From NCBI RefSeq assembly GCF_029892515.1, contig NZ_JARXVF010000001.1:1-64000 (forward strand): 64,000 bases of DNA, in the 5' to 3' direction. Each line of letters begins with the position of its first letter. Within the stretch, counting starts at the first letter, position 1. Origin of the DNA: Pseudaminobacter soli (ex Li et al. 2025) (lineage in GTDB: Bacteria > Pseudomonadota > Alphaproteobacteria > Rhizobiales > Rhizobiaceae). The position numbers and the translations under genes were made by a program. The notes under the pieces are model-generated. The model made no database searches. It saw nothing but the letters and a program-made list of their open reading frames with translations, and had not been told where the DNA came from. Positions 19,562-28,866 of the stretch are shown here, piece by piece.

Positions 19562-19842
19562 GCAGCCACCCTCTCCTTGCCGGCTCGAACCCGAACGCGT
19601 CGGAACACTGCGACGATTTCCTCACGGCTGCAAGCGATCGCGCCCATCCGCATGGCTCGGTCACGCTCGACGCCGGTGATGTCGTAGTGGGGTGCGGTGG
19701 TCTTGGGTGGACCCTGATAGGAAGAAAGATGCAGGCCGAGTCGAGCCGCGAAGCGATGCAGCTCGGCCAGATCGTCAGCCATCAGATGGCACCAGAGTCG
19801 CCCCTGCCAAAGCCAGATGGCCTCGTCGACATAGACCGCCAA
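19558..19842 (-). CDS. DUF4031 domain protein
   Basis: Small 94-residue protein of unknown function. It begins AVYVDEAIWLWQGRLWCHL and carries ADDLAELHRFAARLGL and APHYDITGVERDRAMRMGA, the conserved pattern of the DUF4031 family. The start is a TTG placed seven bases after the eipB stop; this start is fixed by the conserved N-terminus. The gene lies in the tight eipB-DUF4031-lysE cluster. No catalytic function is claimed. Confidence 0.8.
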   Translation of the reverse strand: MAVYVDEAIWLWQGRLWCHLMADDLAELHRFAARLGLHLSSYQGPPKTTAPHYDITGVERDRAMRMGAIACSREEIVAVFRRVRVRAGKERVAA

Positions 19843-19849
19843 GCGCGGC

Positions 19850-20680
19850 CTATTTCTTATCGCATTTGTGTTGGGGCTGGTCGAACAGCGACAGGTTGAC
19901 CAGCTTGCCGGTCATCGAGAAGTCGCCATAGTCCATGACCAGGTCGCGCGTCAGGCCATTTTCGTGCAGCTTGAAGCTGATGCGATACTCGGGGACTTCC
20001 TCGCCATTTTTCTTCGTCTCGTCGAAATAGGCGATGTTGACGGGCCAGTATTTGTCCTTGGCCAGCCCCTTGAGCGCCGGCAGCTCGGGATCGTTCTTCG
20101 ACGATTCCGTCTGCTTGCCGACGATGACGGTGGTGGTCATCACCTTGTCGGCGTCTTCAGAGCCGTCGAAGAGGTTGGTCTCATAAAACGTCTCGCCGCT
20201 ATTGGCCTTCCGGATCAGCTCTTCGAGATGCTGAGTCGGAAACTGCGTGGGGCCAAGTTCGAGACTGTTCTTTTCCGGCTTGTCGATCTTGACGTTCAGC
20301 CCCGCCTTCTCGCGAGTGGCCGTGCCCTTCACCTCACGTTCGAGATTCTGGTCGACGAAGGATTTGGTCAGGAAGCTGAAGGTCTTGCCTTCGGCGTCCT
20401 CGTAGGTCGTCGTCTGCTGATCGGTAAGGCGCGCATTTTCACCCGTGGTGATCTGCGTGACGAAGCGGAAGTTCACCGTATAGCCTTCGCAAGGCGAGCC
20501 GTTGAACTCGTAGACCATGCGGCCACTAAGGCCGGTGATGCCGGAATGATCCGAAGCCTTGTCCAGGACGAGATCGTAGACGGCACGATGCGGCGCAAGC
20601 GGGGTCACGGCAAAAGCCGGGACGGTACCGATGGCGGATGTCGAGAGAAGAGCAAGCAAGGCAAGGCGCACAGCGCGCAT
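19850..20680 (-). CDS. eipB: EipB family cell envelope integrity protein (DUF1849)
   Basis: Periplasmic beta-spiral protein family; in Brucella, EipB supports envelope integrity. The 276-residue precursor has a signal peptide (MRAVRLALLALLSTSAIG...FA) and the family start LAPHRAVYDLVLDKASD. Apart from the signal there are two cysteines, one in SPCEGY and one in the C-terminal HKCDKK, matching the conserved disulfide of the family. The ATG at 20680 is preceded by GGAG. A much longer open frame upstream to 21202 runs over ridA and is not used. The gene is divergent from ridA. Confidence 0.88.
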   Translation of the reverse strand: MRAVRLALLALLSTSAIGTVPAFAVTPLAPHRAVYDLVLDKASDHSGITGLSGRMVYEFNGSPCEGYTVNFRFVTQITTGENARLTDQQTTTYEDAEGKTFSFLTKSFVDQNLEREVKGTATREKAGLNVKIDKPEKNSLELGPTQFPTQHLEELIRKANSGETFYETNLFDGSEDADKVMTTTVIVGKQTESSKNDPELPALKGLAKDKYWPVNIAYFDETKKNGEEVPEYRISFKLHENGLTRDLVMDYGDFSMTGKLVNLSLFDQPQHKCDKK

Positions 20681-20815
20681 GAAGACACTCCGGTGTCGCG
20701 GCCACTCGACCGCACAAATGAAGTCTACATTCGAAAAAAGTCGTGGCGGAAGCGAGGCAAAAATAGCAGTTTGCGCGCGGCAACCGATTTCCATGCCGAA
20801 ACATAAGGAAAGACG

Positions 20816-21280
20816 ATGAGCGAAACAATCGAAAACCGGCTCAGCAAGCTGGGCGTCACCCTGCCCGTGGCAGCGGCACCGGCCGCCAACTACGTACCCT
20901 ACATGCAGAGCGGCAATCTTGTTTTCACGGCCGGCCAGTTGCCGCTGAAGGAAGGCAAGCTCGTCGCCTCCGGTCTTCTCGGCCGCGATCTCGACACCGC
21001 CGCCGGCCAGGAAGCCGCCAAATACTGCGCCATCAACATCCTGGCCCAGGTGAAGGCAGCGCTCGGCGATCTCGAGAAGATCAAGCGCCTGGTCAAGATC
21101 ACGGTCTTCGTCGCCTCCTCGCCCGACTTCACCGAGCAGCACCTGGTGGCCAACGGCGCCTCCGACTTCCTCGTCGCCGCGCTTGGCGATTCCGGCAAGC
21201 ATGCCCGCTCGGCGGTTGGCGTGGCGGTTCTGCCGCTCAATGCCGCGGTCGAGATCGAAGCCATCGTCGAAGTCGCCTGA
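20816..21280 (+). CDS. RidA family protein (YjgF/YER057c/UK114)
   Basis: Members deaminate reactive enamine/imine intermediates or have related roles. The 154-residue protein has the RidA core with FTAGQLPL and HARSAVGVAVLPLNAAVEIEAI; the Arg in HARSAVG is at the place of the substrate-binding Arg of active RidA enzymes. It is slightly longer than the standard 128-residue RidA because of its N-terminal helix and belongs to the longer alphaproteobacterial subgroup. The ribosome site AAGGAAAG precedes the ATG. It is followed 11 bases later by a phosphodiesterase gene. Confidence 0.9.
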   Translation: MSETIENRLSKLGVTLPVAAAPAANYVPYMQSGNLVFTAGQLPLKEGKLVASGLLGRDLDTAAGQEAAKYCAINILAQVKAALGDLEKIKRLVKITVFVASSPDFTEQHLVANGASDFLVAALGDSGKHARSAVGVAVLPLNAAVEIEAIVEVA

Positions 21281-21291
21281 AAGACCCGATC

Positions 21292-22017
21292 ATGAGCGAG
21301 CTCTCCTGGCTGACGGCGCGGCCGATCGCGCATCGTGGCTATCACGATCTCAACAAGGCAGTGTGGGAAAACACCCTGTCGGCTTTCGACCGCGCCATAG
21401 CCAGGGGCTACGCCATCGAGTGCGATGTGCATCTGTCTTCCGATGGCGTGCCGGTCGTCTTCCATGACGACGATTTGAAGCGGCTGACGGGGACGGAAGG
21501 CTTCATCTGGCAGCGCACGGCAGCTGAAATGGCCGCTCTGCGCATCGGCGGCACGACGGACCATGCGCCGACGCTGCAGGAAATGCTCGATCGCGTTGCG
21601 GGCAAGGTGCCGCTGGTGATCGAACTCAAGGGCATCCCCGGTAAGGACGAGGGCCTGGTCGAGAAGGTCTGCGCCTTGCTGCGTGGCTATCACGGCGAAG
21701 CGGCGATCATGTCCTTCGATCACTGGCTGATCCGGCAGTTCCCGGCTCATGCGGGCGACATCCCGACCGGCCTGACTGCCTATGGCAGCAAGGACCACGA
21801 GTTGGAGGCGCATTTCTCGATGCTCGCGCACGGCATCTCCTTCGTCTCCTACGATGTTTTTGCGCTGCCGAACCGCTTCGTCGGTTTCGTCCGCGAAAGA
21901 CTGAACATGCCGGTGATCACCTGGACGGTTCGCGACCAGGCGGCGGTGGACCTGACCTTTGCCCACGCCGACCAGATGACCTTCGAAGGATTCGAGCCGG
22001 AGGTGGCACGCGCGTGA
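21292..22017 (+). CDS. Glycerophosphodiester phosphodiesterase (GDPD family)
   Basis: Predicted to release glycerol-3-phosphate from glycerophosphodiesters. The 241-residue cytoplasmic-type protein (no signal peptide) has the GDPD motifs IAHRGYHDLN, the acidic metal-binding IECDVHLSSDGVPVVFHDDDLKRLTG and ITWTVRD. It resembles UgpQ-like enzymes in length. It is close behind ridA and probably co-transcribed. A substrate other than glycerophosphodiesters is possible. Confidence 0.9.
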   Translation: MSELSWLTARPIAHRGYHDLNKAVWENTLSAFDRAIARGYAIECDVHLSSDGVPVVFHDDDLKRLTGTEGFIWQRTAAEMAALRIGGTTDHAPTLQEMLDRVAGKVPLVIELKGIPGKDEGLVEKVCALLRGYHGEAAIMSFDHWLIRQFPAHAGDIPTGLTAYGSKDHELEAHFSMLAHGISFVSYDVFALPNRFVGFVRERLNMPVITWTVRDQAAVDLTFAHADQMTFEGFEPEVARA

Positions 22018-22070
22018 TTGTCTTGCAGTGCCCTCTTGCACCGCCAAACGGGTTACGTATCTAAAACCCC

Positions 22071-23294
22071 ATGGACAGCACGCGCGACGGCACCGAACCC
22101 CACGCGGATGGCGACTTCGCCATCCGCGTCGTCGACAGCATGGGCGGCTTCGCCCGCGCCGAATGGGAAAGCCTGACCGGAACCTCGCGAAACGAGTCCG
22201 GAAATATCTATAACCCGTTCATATCATACGAGTTTCTTAGTTCTCTCGAAGAGTCCGGCTGCGCCGTTCGCCGGTCGGGCTGGATGGGCCATCACCTGCG
22301 GCTCGAAGGGCCGGGCGGCCGTCTTCTCGGGGCGGTGCCCTGCTATATGAAGTCGCACAGCCAGGGCGAATATGTCTTCGACCACGGCTGGGCCGATGCC
22401 TTCGAGCGCGCGGGCGGGCGCTATTACCCCAAGCTGCAGGTTTCGGTGCCTTTTACGCCGGCCACGGGGCCCCGGCTCCTGGCGCACCGTGCCGCCGACG
22501 CCGATACCGTGCGGGCCGCGCTTGCCTCGGGTCTCAAGCTGGTGACGAACAAGCTCGGCGTATCGTCGGCGCATGTCACCTTCGCCACGGAGGACGACGT
22601 CGAGGCGCTGGAAGGCGCTGGCTTCCTCACCCGCACCGACCAGCAATTCCATTTCTTCAACGAAGACTATTCCAGCTACGACGACTTCCTCGCAACGCTT
22701 GCCTCACGCAAGCGGAAGGCGCTGAAGAAGGAACGGCGCGAGGCGCTGTCGCATGGGATCGAGATCGACTGGCTGACCGGCAGCGACCTGACCGAGCGCG
22801 TCTGGGACGATTTCTTTGCCTTCTACATGGATACGGGCAGCCGGAAATGGGGACGCCCCTATCTCAACCGCACGTTCTTCTCGCTGATCGGCGAGCGGAT
22901 GCGCGACGACATCCTGCTGGTGATGGCGCGGCGCAATGGCCGGTACATAGCAGGCGCCATCAACTTCATCGGCTCCGATACGCTGTATGGCCGCAACTGG
23001 GGCTGCGTCGAGGATCACCCCTACCTGCATTTCGAGGTCTGCTACCATCAGGCGATCGATTTTGCGATCGCCAACAAGCTGAGGGTCGTGGAAGCCGGCG
23101 CGCAAGGGGAGCACAAGCTGGCGCGCGGCTACAGACCCGTTACCACGCGCTCGGCCCACTACATCGTCCATGCCGGCCTGCGAAATGCCGTTGCCGACTA
23201 TCTCGAGCGCGAGCGCGAGGAGGTCCAGCAGATTGGCGAGTATCTGGACGAGCACAGCCCGTTCAGGAAGGATCTCGCCGAGCCTGATAGTTGA
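22071..23294 (+). CDS. GNAT/FemAB-like acyltransferase (peptidogalycan biosynthesis type, DUF482)
   Basis: The 407-residue protein belongs to the family annotated as N-acetyltransferase or 'peptidogalycan biosynthesis protein'. The recognisable stretches are YNPFISYEFLSSLEESG, GRLLGAVPCYMKSHSQGEYVFD, LASRKRKALKKERREAL and the C-terminal LARGYRPVTTRSAHYI. The substrate is unknown. The start ATG 22071 is 53 bases after the phosphodiesterase gene. It converges with the SMR gene, leaving six bases between stop codons. Confidence 0.82.
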   Translation: MDSTRDGTEPHADGDFAIRVVDSMGGFARAEWESLTGTSRNESGNIYNPFISYEFLSSLEESGCAVRRSGWMGHHLRLEGPGGRLLGAVPCYMKSHSQGEYVFDHGWADAFERAGGRYYPKLQVSVPFTPATGPRLLAHRAADADTVRAALASGLKLVTNKLGVSSAHVTFATEDDVEALEGAGFLTRTDQQFHFFNEDYSSYDDFLATLASRKRKALKKERREALSHGIEIDWLTGSDLTERVWDDFFAFYMDTGSRKWGRPYLNRTFFSLIGERMRDDILLVMARRNGRYIAGAINFIGSDTLYGRNWGCVEDHPYLHFEVCYHQAIDFAIANKLRVVEAGAQGEHKLARGYRPVTTRSAHYIVHAGLRNAVADYLEREREEVQQIGEYLDEHSPFRKDLAEPDS

Positions 23295-23300
23295 AAGGTG

Positions 23301-23636
23301 TCAGTGCACCAGCGTCTTCGAGAACAGGTTGATGATGCCGACGCCCACCATGATGAACCCCATGCCGATCAGGGCGGGCACATCGAGCGCCTGGCGGAAC
23401 CAGACCCAGCCGATCGCCGTGATGAGGATGATGCCCGCGCCACACCAGAGGGCATAGACCACGCCGACCGGCATGATGCGCAAAGTCAGGGACAGGAAAT
23501 AGAAGGCAAGCGCATAGCCCGTGACCGTCACCAGCGATGGCAGCAGCCGGGTGAAGCCGTGCGTTTCCTTGAGCGCCGTCGTTGCCAGCACTTCGAATAT
23601 GATGGCTATGACCAGATAGCCGTAGTTCCAATACAT
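23301..23636 (-). CDS. Small multidrug resistance (SMR) family efflux protein
   Basis: A 111-residue four-helix protein that would function as a dimer, exchanging protons for cationic compounds. The essential membrane glutamate is at residue 15 (IIFEVLATTALK), and GVVYALWCGAG is the conserved helix 3 motif. It is likely an EmrE/SugE-type protein; whether the substrate is a quaternary ammonium compound or guanidinium cannot be decided by eye. Confidence 0.92.
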   Translation of the reverse strand: MYWNYGYLVIAIIFEVLATTALKETHGFTRLLPSLVTVTGYALAFYFLSLTLRIMPVGVVYALWCGAGIILITAIGWVWFRQALDVPALIGMGFIMVGVGIINLFSKTLVH

Positions 23637-23714
23637 GCGTGTTCCTGCCTGACTGATTGCGGGCTGTTGCCGAAACGACTATGACGCGAACACGCACACG
23701 ACGAGAGGCACATC

Positions 23715-24140
23715 ATGAAATACGACGATACCAACGTGTTTGCGAAGATCCTGCGCGGCGAGCTGCCCGCCCACAAGGTCTATGAGGATGAAACCGCGAT
23801 CGCCTTCATGGATCTCATGCCCCAGGGCACGGGCCATACGCTGGTAGTGCCCAAGGCGCCTTCACGCAACCTCCTGGACGCCGATCCCGCCGTTTTCGGC
23901 CCGCTCATGGCTGTTGTGCAGAAGATCGCCCGTGCAGCCAAGCAGGCTTTTGCCGCCGACGGCGTGACGGTTATCCAGTTCAACGAGCCGGCCGCCGGGC
24001 AAACCGTGTTTCACCTGCATGTCCACGTCATGCCGCGCTTCGAGGGCGTGCCGCTGAAGCCGCATACGGGCCAGATGGAAAAGCCGGAAGTGCTGGCCGA
24101 GCACGCCGAGAAGCTCCGCGCCGCACTGGCTGAAGCTTAA
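23715..24140 (+). CDS. HIT family nucleotide-binding hydrolase
   Basis: Histidine-triad protein of the Hint branch, expected to cleave nucleoside phosphoramidates or acyl-adenylates. The 141-residue protein has KILRGELPAHKVYEDE at the start and the triad HLHVHVMPRF near residues 97-106. The ribosome site GAGAGG precedes the ATG. It converges on azlD with overlapping stop codons: one TTAA serves both genes (24137-24140). Confidence 0.95.
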   Translation: MKYDDTNVFAKILRGELPAHKVYEDETAIAFMDLMPQGTGHTLVVPKAPSRNLLDADPAVFGPLMAVVQKIARAAKQAFAADGVTVIQFNEPAAGQTVFHLHVHVMPRFEGVPLKPHTGQMEKPEVLAEHAEKLRAALAEA

Positions 24141-24493
24141 AGCGGCTGCGAGGCCAAAATTCCCACGCCAAGAACGATCTCGGCCGCGACGATGCCTATG
24201 AGCACGCGGCGGCCGAGCAGAAGATAGGCGACGAAGCCAGCCGCCACTGCCCCGACCCGCAAGGCAAGCGACGTTGCCGCCAGTGCGCCGGTCGGAAAGA
24301 CGATCAGGTTGCCGATGACGGCAGCCACCAGCGCGGTCGCCACGGTGCGCACCAGCACCAGAATATCCGAACTCTCCGAAATACGGCCGCCGAAATAGAC
24401 GCCGAGAAAGCGCCAGCTGTCGGTCGCCAGCCAGCCGGCGACGAGGATAAACAGGAACGGCCACCACCAGGCGTCGATCGAGGTGAAGGTCAT
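24137..24493 (-). CDS. azlD: AzlD family branched-chain amino acid transport subunit
   Basis: Small membrane partner of AzlC. The 118-residue protein has about four hydrophobic segments. It follows azlC with a four-base ATGA overlap, the usual arrangement for the two-component AzlCD exporter of branched-chain amino acids. The N-terminal FTSIDAWWWPFLFILVAGWLATDSWRF fits the family. The transported substrate in this organism is inferred from the family only. Confidence 0.85.
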   Translation of the reverse strand: MTFTSIDAWWWPFLFILVAGWLATDSWRFLGVYFGGRISESSDILVLVRTVATALVAAVIGNLIVFPTGALAATSLALRVGAVAAGFVAYLLLGRRVLIGIVAAEIVLGVGILASQPL

Positions 24494-25251
24494 GCGGCCG
24501 CCCTCCGCCGGACCAGTCGATGATAGATACAGGCGGCAACGCCGCCCGTAAGACCCGCCGCCAGAAGGTCGAAACCGGGCCAGACGGTATGGAAAAACGG
24601 CCCGAGACCAAGCCCCAGAACCATGGCCACATGCCCTGCCCGCTCGCGCGCCGAGCCCCAGAGCGAGGTCAGGAAATACATCGGCGTGAGCAGCAGCAGG
24701 CCCGCCGACACGATGGGCGGCAGATTGCCCGCAAGCGTATAAACCACGCCCACCACGACCATGTTGGTCAGCACCAGCGTGAAGCCCAGCCCGGCGTAAT
24801 AGGTTGCGCGCATCTCACGCGGAATGCGACCGACGCGCTCCATCGCGAGCACCCAGGACGTCACGGCAACGCAGTGGGAGAGCAGGTAGAGCAGCCACTT
24901 TGGCGTGCGCGAGCCTTTGAGCTCGGGCACCAGTGCCACCACCATAGGCATCAGACGGATAGACGACAGCGCAACCGCAAAGGCTGCCGCCGGCAGCGAT
25001 GCGCCCGACATGATGGCGCCGACCAAAACCACCTTGGCCGGAAGCGCCCAGACCATGCCCGTCATGAACACCGCCTGGGCCAGCGTCAGCCCGGCCTCGC
25101 GTGCAAGCCCTGCAAATCCGACGAAAGCGCTGGCAAGGATCAGCCCGGGAACCGAAAAGGCAGTGCGGGCACCGCGCAGAAACCAGATCCGGCGCGCGTC
25201 GGCGCCTGGAGAATCGATCTGCTCGGGGAATGTGGAGGTGTCGTCTGGCAT
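24490..25251 (-). CDS. azlC: AzlC family ABC-independent branched-chain amino acid permease
   Basis: Predicted larger subunit of the AzlCD exporter. The protein (about 253 residues) has multiple membrane helices and the family sequence GARTAFSVPGLILASAFVGFAGLAREAG near its start. An ATG at 25251 is chosen; a GTG at 25269 would add six residues and neither has a strong ribosome site. The C-terminus ends in an arginine-rich tail overlapping azlD. Confidence 0.85.
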   Translation of the reverse strand: MPDDTSTFPEQIDSPGADARRIWFLRGARTAFSVPGLILASAFVGFAGLAREAGLTLAQAVFMTGMVWALPAKVVLVGAIMSGASLPAAAFAVALSSIRLMPMVVALVPELKGSRTPKWLLYLLSHCVAVTSWVLAMERVGRIPREMRATYYAGLGFTLVLTNMVVVGVVYTLAGNLPPIVSAGLLLLTPMYFLTSLWGSARERAGHVAMVLGLGLGPFFHTVWPGFDLLAAGLTGGVAACIYHRLVRRRAAA

Positions 25252-25332
25252 CGACGCGCTGATTAGCACGCACTGAATGACGCCGCGACATGAAAGCCTT
25301 GGACCAGTTGCCCGATCGTGTCGAGGCAGTCA

Positions 25333-25373
25333 CAAAAAAGCCGCCGGTCGCCTGATGCGGCCGGCGGCTTTTC
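25333..25373 (-). terminator. Intrinsic terminator of clpS-clpA
   Basis: In the minus-strand transcript a perfect stem AAAAGCCGCCGG/CCGGCGGCTTTT is followed by a run of T (the A-run at 25334-25339). It lies 19 bases after the clpA stop, between clpA and azlC. Confidence 0.88.
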
Positions 25374-25391
25374 ATTGATTAGGAAGTCTTC

Positions 25392-27851
25392 TCAGCCCTT
25401 GCGGGGCAGTTGCGGCACCAGGCTACGCTTGGTCCCGTCCCTGCCATTGGCCTTGGGCTTCTGGCTTGTGGCCTTCTTTGCCACCGCCTTCTTCGCTGCC
25501 GGCTTCCTCGCCGGACCCTTGGTCTCTTCCTTCTTGGGCTTCACCGGCACTTCGTCGGCGATGCTCTCGAGCTTCAGGCCGCTCTCGCCGTCTTCCTTCT
25601 TCTCGACGGTGACGCGGACGGTACCGCCCTTCTTGAGCTTGCCGAACAGCACCTCTTCGGCCAGCGGCTTCTTGATGTACTCCTGGATGACGCGGCTGAG
25701 CGGACGCGCGCCCATGCGCTCGTCATAGCCCTTGTCGGCCAGCCAGGCGATGGCATCGGGCGACAGATCGAAGGTCACGCCGCGCTCGGAAAGCTGGGCC
25801 TCGAGCTGCATGACGAACTTCTGCACGACCTGGTGCACGACCGGCACCGGCAGCGAACCGAACGGGATGATGGCATCGAGACGGTTGCGGAACTCCGGCG
25901 AGAACAGCCGGTTGATCGCTTCCATGTCGTCGCCCTCACGCTTAGACGAGCCGAAGCCGATGGCCGCCTTGGCCATGTCGGCAGCACCAGCATTGGTCGT
26001 CATGATCAGGATGACGTTGCGGAAGTCGATCTGCTTGCCGTTGTGGTCGGTCAGCTTGCCGTGGTCCATGACCTGCAACAGGATGTTGAACAAGTCCGGA
26101 TGCGCTTTTTCGACCTCATCGAGCAGCAGCACGCAGTGCGGATGCTGGTCGACACCATCGGTCAGCAGGCCGCCCTGGTCGAAGCCGACATAGCCGGGAG
26201 GCGCGCCGATCAGCCGCGAGACGGTGTGGCGCTCCATGTATTCGGACATGTCGAAGCGGATCAGCTCGACCCCAAGCGACGAAGCCAGCTGCCGCGCCAC
26301 TTCGGTCTTGCCGACGCCCGTCGGACCCGAGAACAGGTAGGAGCCGATCGGCTTCTCCGGTTCGCGCAAGCCCGCACGCGCCAGCTTGATCGCCGAGGCG
26401 AGCGCCGTGATGGCCGTGTCCTGACCATAGACAACCCGGCGCAGCTCAGTCTCGAGATTGGCCAGCACCTGCTCGTCGTCGGCCGAAACCGTCTTGGGCG
26501 GGATGCGCGCCATGGTGGCGATGGTCGCCTCGATCTCCTTGACGCCGATCGTCTTCTTGCGCTTGCCCTCGGGCACCAGCATCTGCGAGGCGCCGGTTTC
26601 GTCGATCACGTCGATCGCCTTGTCCGGCAGCTTGCGGTCGTTGATGTAGCGCGCAGACAGCTCCACCGCGGCCTTGATGGCCTCGTTGGTGTATTTCACC
26701 CGGTGGAATTCCTCATAATAGGGCTTCAGGCCCTTCATGATCTCGATCGCGTCGTCGACCGTCGGCTCCTTCACGTCGATCTTCTGGAAGCGCCGCACCA
26801 AAGCGCGGTCCTTCTCGAAGAACTGGCGGAATTCCTTGTAGGTGGTCGAGCCGATGCAGCGGATAGCACCGGACGACAGCGCCGGCTTCAGGAGGTTCGA
26901 TGCATCCATCGCGCCGCCCGAGGTGGCGCCAGCGCCGATCACCGTGTGAATCTCGTCGATGAACAGCACCGCACCCGGATACTCTTCCAGTTCCTTGACG
27001 ACCTGCTTCAGGCGTTCCTCGAAATCGCCGCGATAGCGCGTGCCGGCCAGCAGCGTGCCCATGTCGAGCGCAAAGATGGTGGCATCGGCCAGCACGTCGG
27101 GGACATCGCCCTCGACGATTCGCTTGGCCAGACCTTCGGCGATCGCGGTCTTGCCGACGCCGGGATCACCCACATAGAGCGGGTTGTTCTTGGAACGGCG
27201 GCACAGCACCTGGATGGTGCGATTGATCTCGTCCTCGCGGCCGATCAGCGGATCGATCTTGCCGGCACGGGCCTTCTTGTTGAGGTCGATGCAGTAGGCG
27301 GCAAGCGCGTCCTGCTGTTTCTTCTTGCCACCCTCCTCCGCGGAATCGCCACCGGCCGAGCCGGAATGATCGTCCTCGGCGCCACGCGGGGTGCGAGTCT
27401 CATTGGCGCCGGGCCGCTTGGCGATGCCGTGGCTGATGTAGTTGACCGCGTCGTAACGGGTCATCTGCTGTTCCTGCAGGAAATAGGCGGCATGGCTTTC
27501 GCGCTCGGCGAAGATCGCAACGAGCACGTTGGCACCCGACACCTCATCGCGGCCGGACGACTGAACGTGGATGACCGCGCGCTGGATGACACGCTGGAAA
27601 CCTGCCGTCGGCTTCGAATCCTCGTCGTAGCCGGTGACCAGATTGTCGAGCTCGGTGTCGATATAGTTGAGGACGGTGCGTTTCAGTTCAGCCAGGTCGA
27701 CATTGCAGGCGCGCATGACCGCCGCCGCTTCCGCGTCGTCGATCAGGGCGAGCAGCAGATGCTCGAGCGTCGCATATTCATGGTGACGCTCGTTGGCGAA
27801 TGTGAGCGCCTGGTGAAGCGCCTTTTCCAGGCCCGGTGAGAAAGCCGGCAT
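25392..27851 (-). CDS. clpA: ATP-dependent Clp protease ATP-binding subunit ClpA
   Basis: AAA+ unfoldase that feeds substrates to ClpP. The 819-residue protein has the N-terminal double repeat domain that binds ClpS (to about residue 145), an acidic linker rich in Gly/Ser/Glu, the first AAA module with Walker [15 protein letters not shown], and the second with [14 protein letters not shown]. An unusual C-terminal tail of about 50 residues, rich in Lys/Ala/Pro ([12 protein letters not shown]...), follows the AAA core and is not part of E. coli ClpA; similar tails occur in rhizobial homologues. It lies eight bases after clpS. Confidence 0.96.
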   Translation of the reverse strand: MPAFSPGLEKALHQALTFANERHHEYATLEHLLLALIDDAEAAAVMRACNVDLAELKRTVLNYIDTELDNLVTGYDEDSKPTAGFQRVIQRAVIHVQSSGRDEVSGANVLVAIFAERESHAAYFLQEQQMTRYDAVNYISHGIAKRPGANETRTPRGAEDDHSGSAGGDSAEEGGKKKQQDALAAYCIDLNKKARAGKIDPLIGREDEINRTIQVLCRRSKNNPLYVGDPGVGKTAIAEGLAKRIVEGDVPDVLADATIFALDMGTLLAGTRYRGDFEERLKQVVKELEEYPGAVLFIDEIHTVIGAGATSGGAMDASNLLKPALSSGAIRCIGSTTYKEFRQFFEKDRALVRRFQKIDVKEPTVDDAIEIMKGLKPYYEEFHRVKYTNEAIKAAVELSARYINDRKLPDKAIDVIDETGASQMLVPEGKRKKTIGVKEIEATIATMARIPPKTVSADDEQVLANLETELRRVVYGQDTAITALASAIKLARAGLREPEKPIGSYLFSGPTGVGKTEVARQLASSLGVELIRFDMSEYMERHTVSRLIGAPPGYVGFDQGGLLTDGVDQHPHCVLLLDEVEKAHPDLFNILLQVMDHGKLTDHNGKQIDFRNVILIMTTNAGAADMAKAAIGFGSSKREGDDMEAINRLFSPEFRNRLDAIIPFGSLPVPVVHQVVQKFVMQLEAQLSERGVTFDLSPDAIAWLADKGYDERMGARPLSRVIQEYIKKPLAEEVLFGKLKKGGTVRVTVEKKEDGESGLKLESIADEVPVKPKKEETKGPARKPAAKKAVAKKATSQKPKANGRDGTKRSLVPQLPRKG

Positions 27852-27859
27852 TCAAAACC

Positions 27860-28198
27860 TCATTTCTTCTCCATCACGCATTGCAGCGGATGTTGATTCT
27901 GACGGGCAAAATCCATGACCTGCGACACCTTCGTCTCGGCCACTTCAAATGTATAAACCCCACACTCGCCCACGCCATGATTGTGTACATGCAACATGAT
28001 CCGAGTGGCGGTTTCACGATCCTTCTGGAAAAATCGTTCCAAAATATGGATCACGAACTCCATCGGTGTGTAGTCATCGTTGAGGATCAGAACCCGATAC
28101 AGGCTGGGCTTCTTAGTTTTCGGCTTCGTGCGAGTGATAACGGCCGTCCCCCGACCGGGAGCGTTGCCCTTATCCTCGCCATTTTGCATATGCGCCAT
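27860..28198 (-). CDS. clpS: ATP-dependent Clp protease adapter ClpS
   Basis: Adapter that delivers N-degron proteins to ClpA. The core [24 protein letters not shown] and [20 protein letters not shown] match the family, including the Asn-Asp-Asp pocket residues. The frame is open to 28408, but the ATG at 28198 ([11 protein letters not shown]) has an AGGA ribosome site at good spacing, giving 112 residues, close to other rhizobial ClpS proteins; ATG 28189 is an alternative. Operon with clpA. Confidence 0.93.
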   Translation of the reverse strand: MAHMQNGEDKGNAPGRGTAVITRTKPKTKKPSLYRVLILNDDYTPMEFVIHILERFFQKDRETATRIMLHVHNHGVGECGVYTFEVAETKVSQVMDFARQNQHPLQCVMEKK

Positions 28199-28383
28199 TC
28201 GCATTCCTATGGCGCCCCCGACGCTCGTCACTCTTTCCATACCTTTCGCGGGATCCTCACCCGCACTCAAATGTAGGTAGCCGATCACGGATTTTAAGCT
28301 CTTCTTTTCGCCTGACAATATGGTTGCTGATTCCGCCGATGCCGCTTCAGCCATTCGTGACCCCAAGCGGGCGTCCGCAAAAG

Positions 28384-28415
28384 CAAAAAACCCGGCCGCT
28401 TTGCGCAACCGGGCT
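28384..28415 (-). terminator. Intrinsic terminator of the phasin gene
   Basis: In the minus-strand transcript GCCCGGTTGCGC...GCGGCCGGGT forms a GC-rich hairpin followed by six T (the A-run at 28385-28390). It lies about 40 bases after the phasin stop and ahead of clpS. Confidence 0.8.
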
Positions 28416-28455
28416 CTGATGGGACCCGAAGCCCCGCAATCACGTGCCTGAGAGC

Positions 28456-28785
28456 TTACTTAGCCTTGGCGACGACCGACTCGAAAGGCTTGTAGGCCTC
28501 CTTGGCGAGATCGGCGTAGAGTTCGCTCATCTTGGTAGCCTCAGCGACGAAGCCCTCATAGGCCTGCTTGGCAAAATCGGTCTGGATTTCCAGAGCTTTC
28601 TCCAGCGAACCCGACGACATCACCTTCTCGAAGGCGGCGGTGCCGGTTTCGAACGACTTCTTGGTATATTCGGTTGCCTCGACGGCAATGGCCTGGGCGC
28701 TCTTGGACATGGCCGCAAAGCTCTTCAGGTGGCTGTCCACGATTTCCTTGCCGAATTTGTTGGCTTCATCAAACGACTGCAACAT
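28456..28785 (-). CDS. Phasin family protein
   Basis: Small helical protein expected to coat polyhydroxyalkanoate granules. The 109-residue protein is almost entirely amphipathic helix ([43 protein letters not shown] and [16 protein letters not shown]), typical of the alphaproteobacterial phasin_2 family. ATG 28785 with ribosome site AAGGGA is chosen over the longer frame to 28827. The gene is monocistronic with its own terminator. Two palindromes of the TTGTGC-N3-GCACAA type lie 46-81 bases upstream of the start, suggesting direct repression by a PhaR-like regulator. Confidence 0.9.
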   Translation of the reverse strand: MLQSFDEANKFGKEIVDSHLKSFAAMSKSAQAIAVEATEYTKKSFETGTAAFEKVMSSGSLEKALEIQTDFAKQAYEGFVAEATKMSELYADLAKEAYKPFESVVAKAK

Positions 28786-28830
28786 CTGCGCATTCCCTTT
28801 CGATGCTGACTGATGGTCTCGGCGCATGTT

Positions 28831-28866
28831 TTGTGCGTTGCAATCAATTTATTGTGCGATGCACAA
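28831..28866 (-). promoter_or_regulatory. Tandem operator-like palindromes upstream of the phasin gene
   Basis: A perfect TTGTGC-GAT-GCACAA palindrome (28852-28866) and a partial copy TTGTGC-GTT-GCAATC (28831-28845) are spaced 21 bases from start to start, two helical turns. Both centre on TGC-N3-GCA. PHA regulators of the PhaR family are known to bind TGC-rich sites ahead of phasin genes, so this is a strong candidate operator, though binding is inferred. Confidence 0.6.

Noticed and set aside
25410-27839. Long open frame (about 809 codons) opposite clpA
   Set aside because: A shadow of high-GC third positions: clpA on the other strand has complete family motifs, and the shadow has no recognisable domain.
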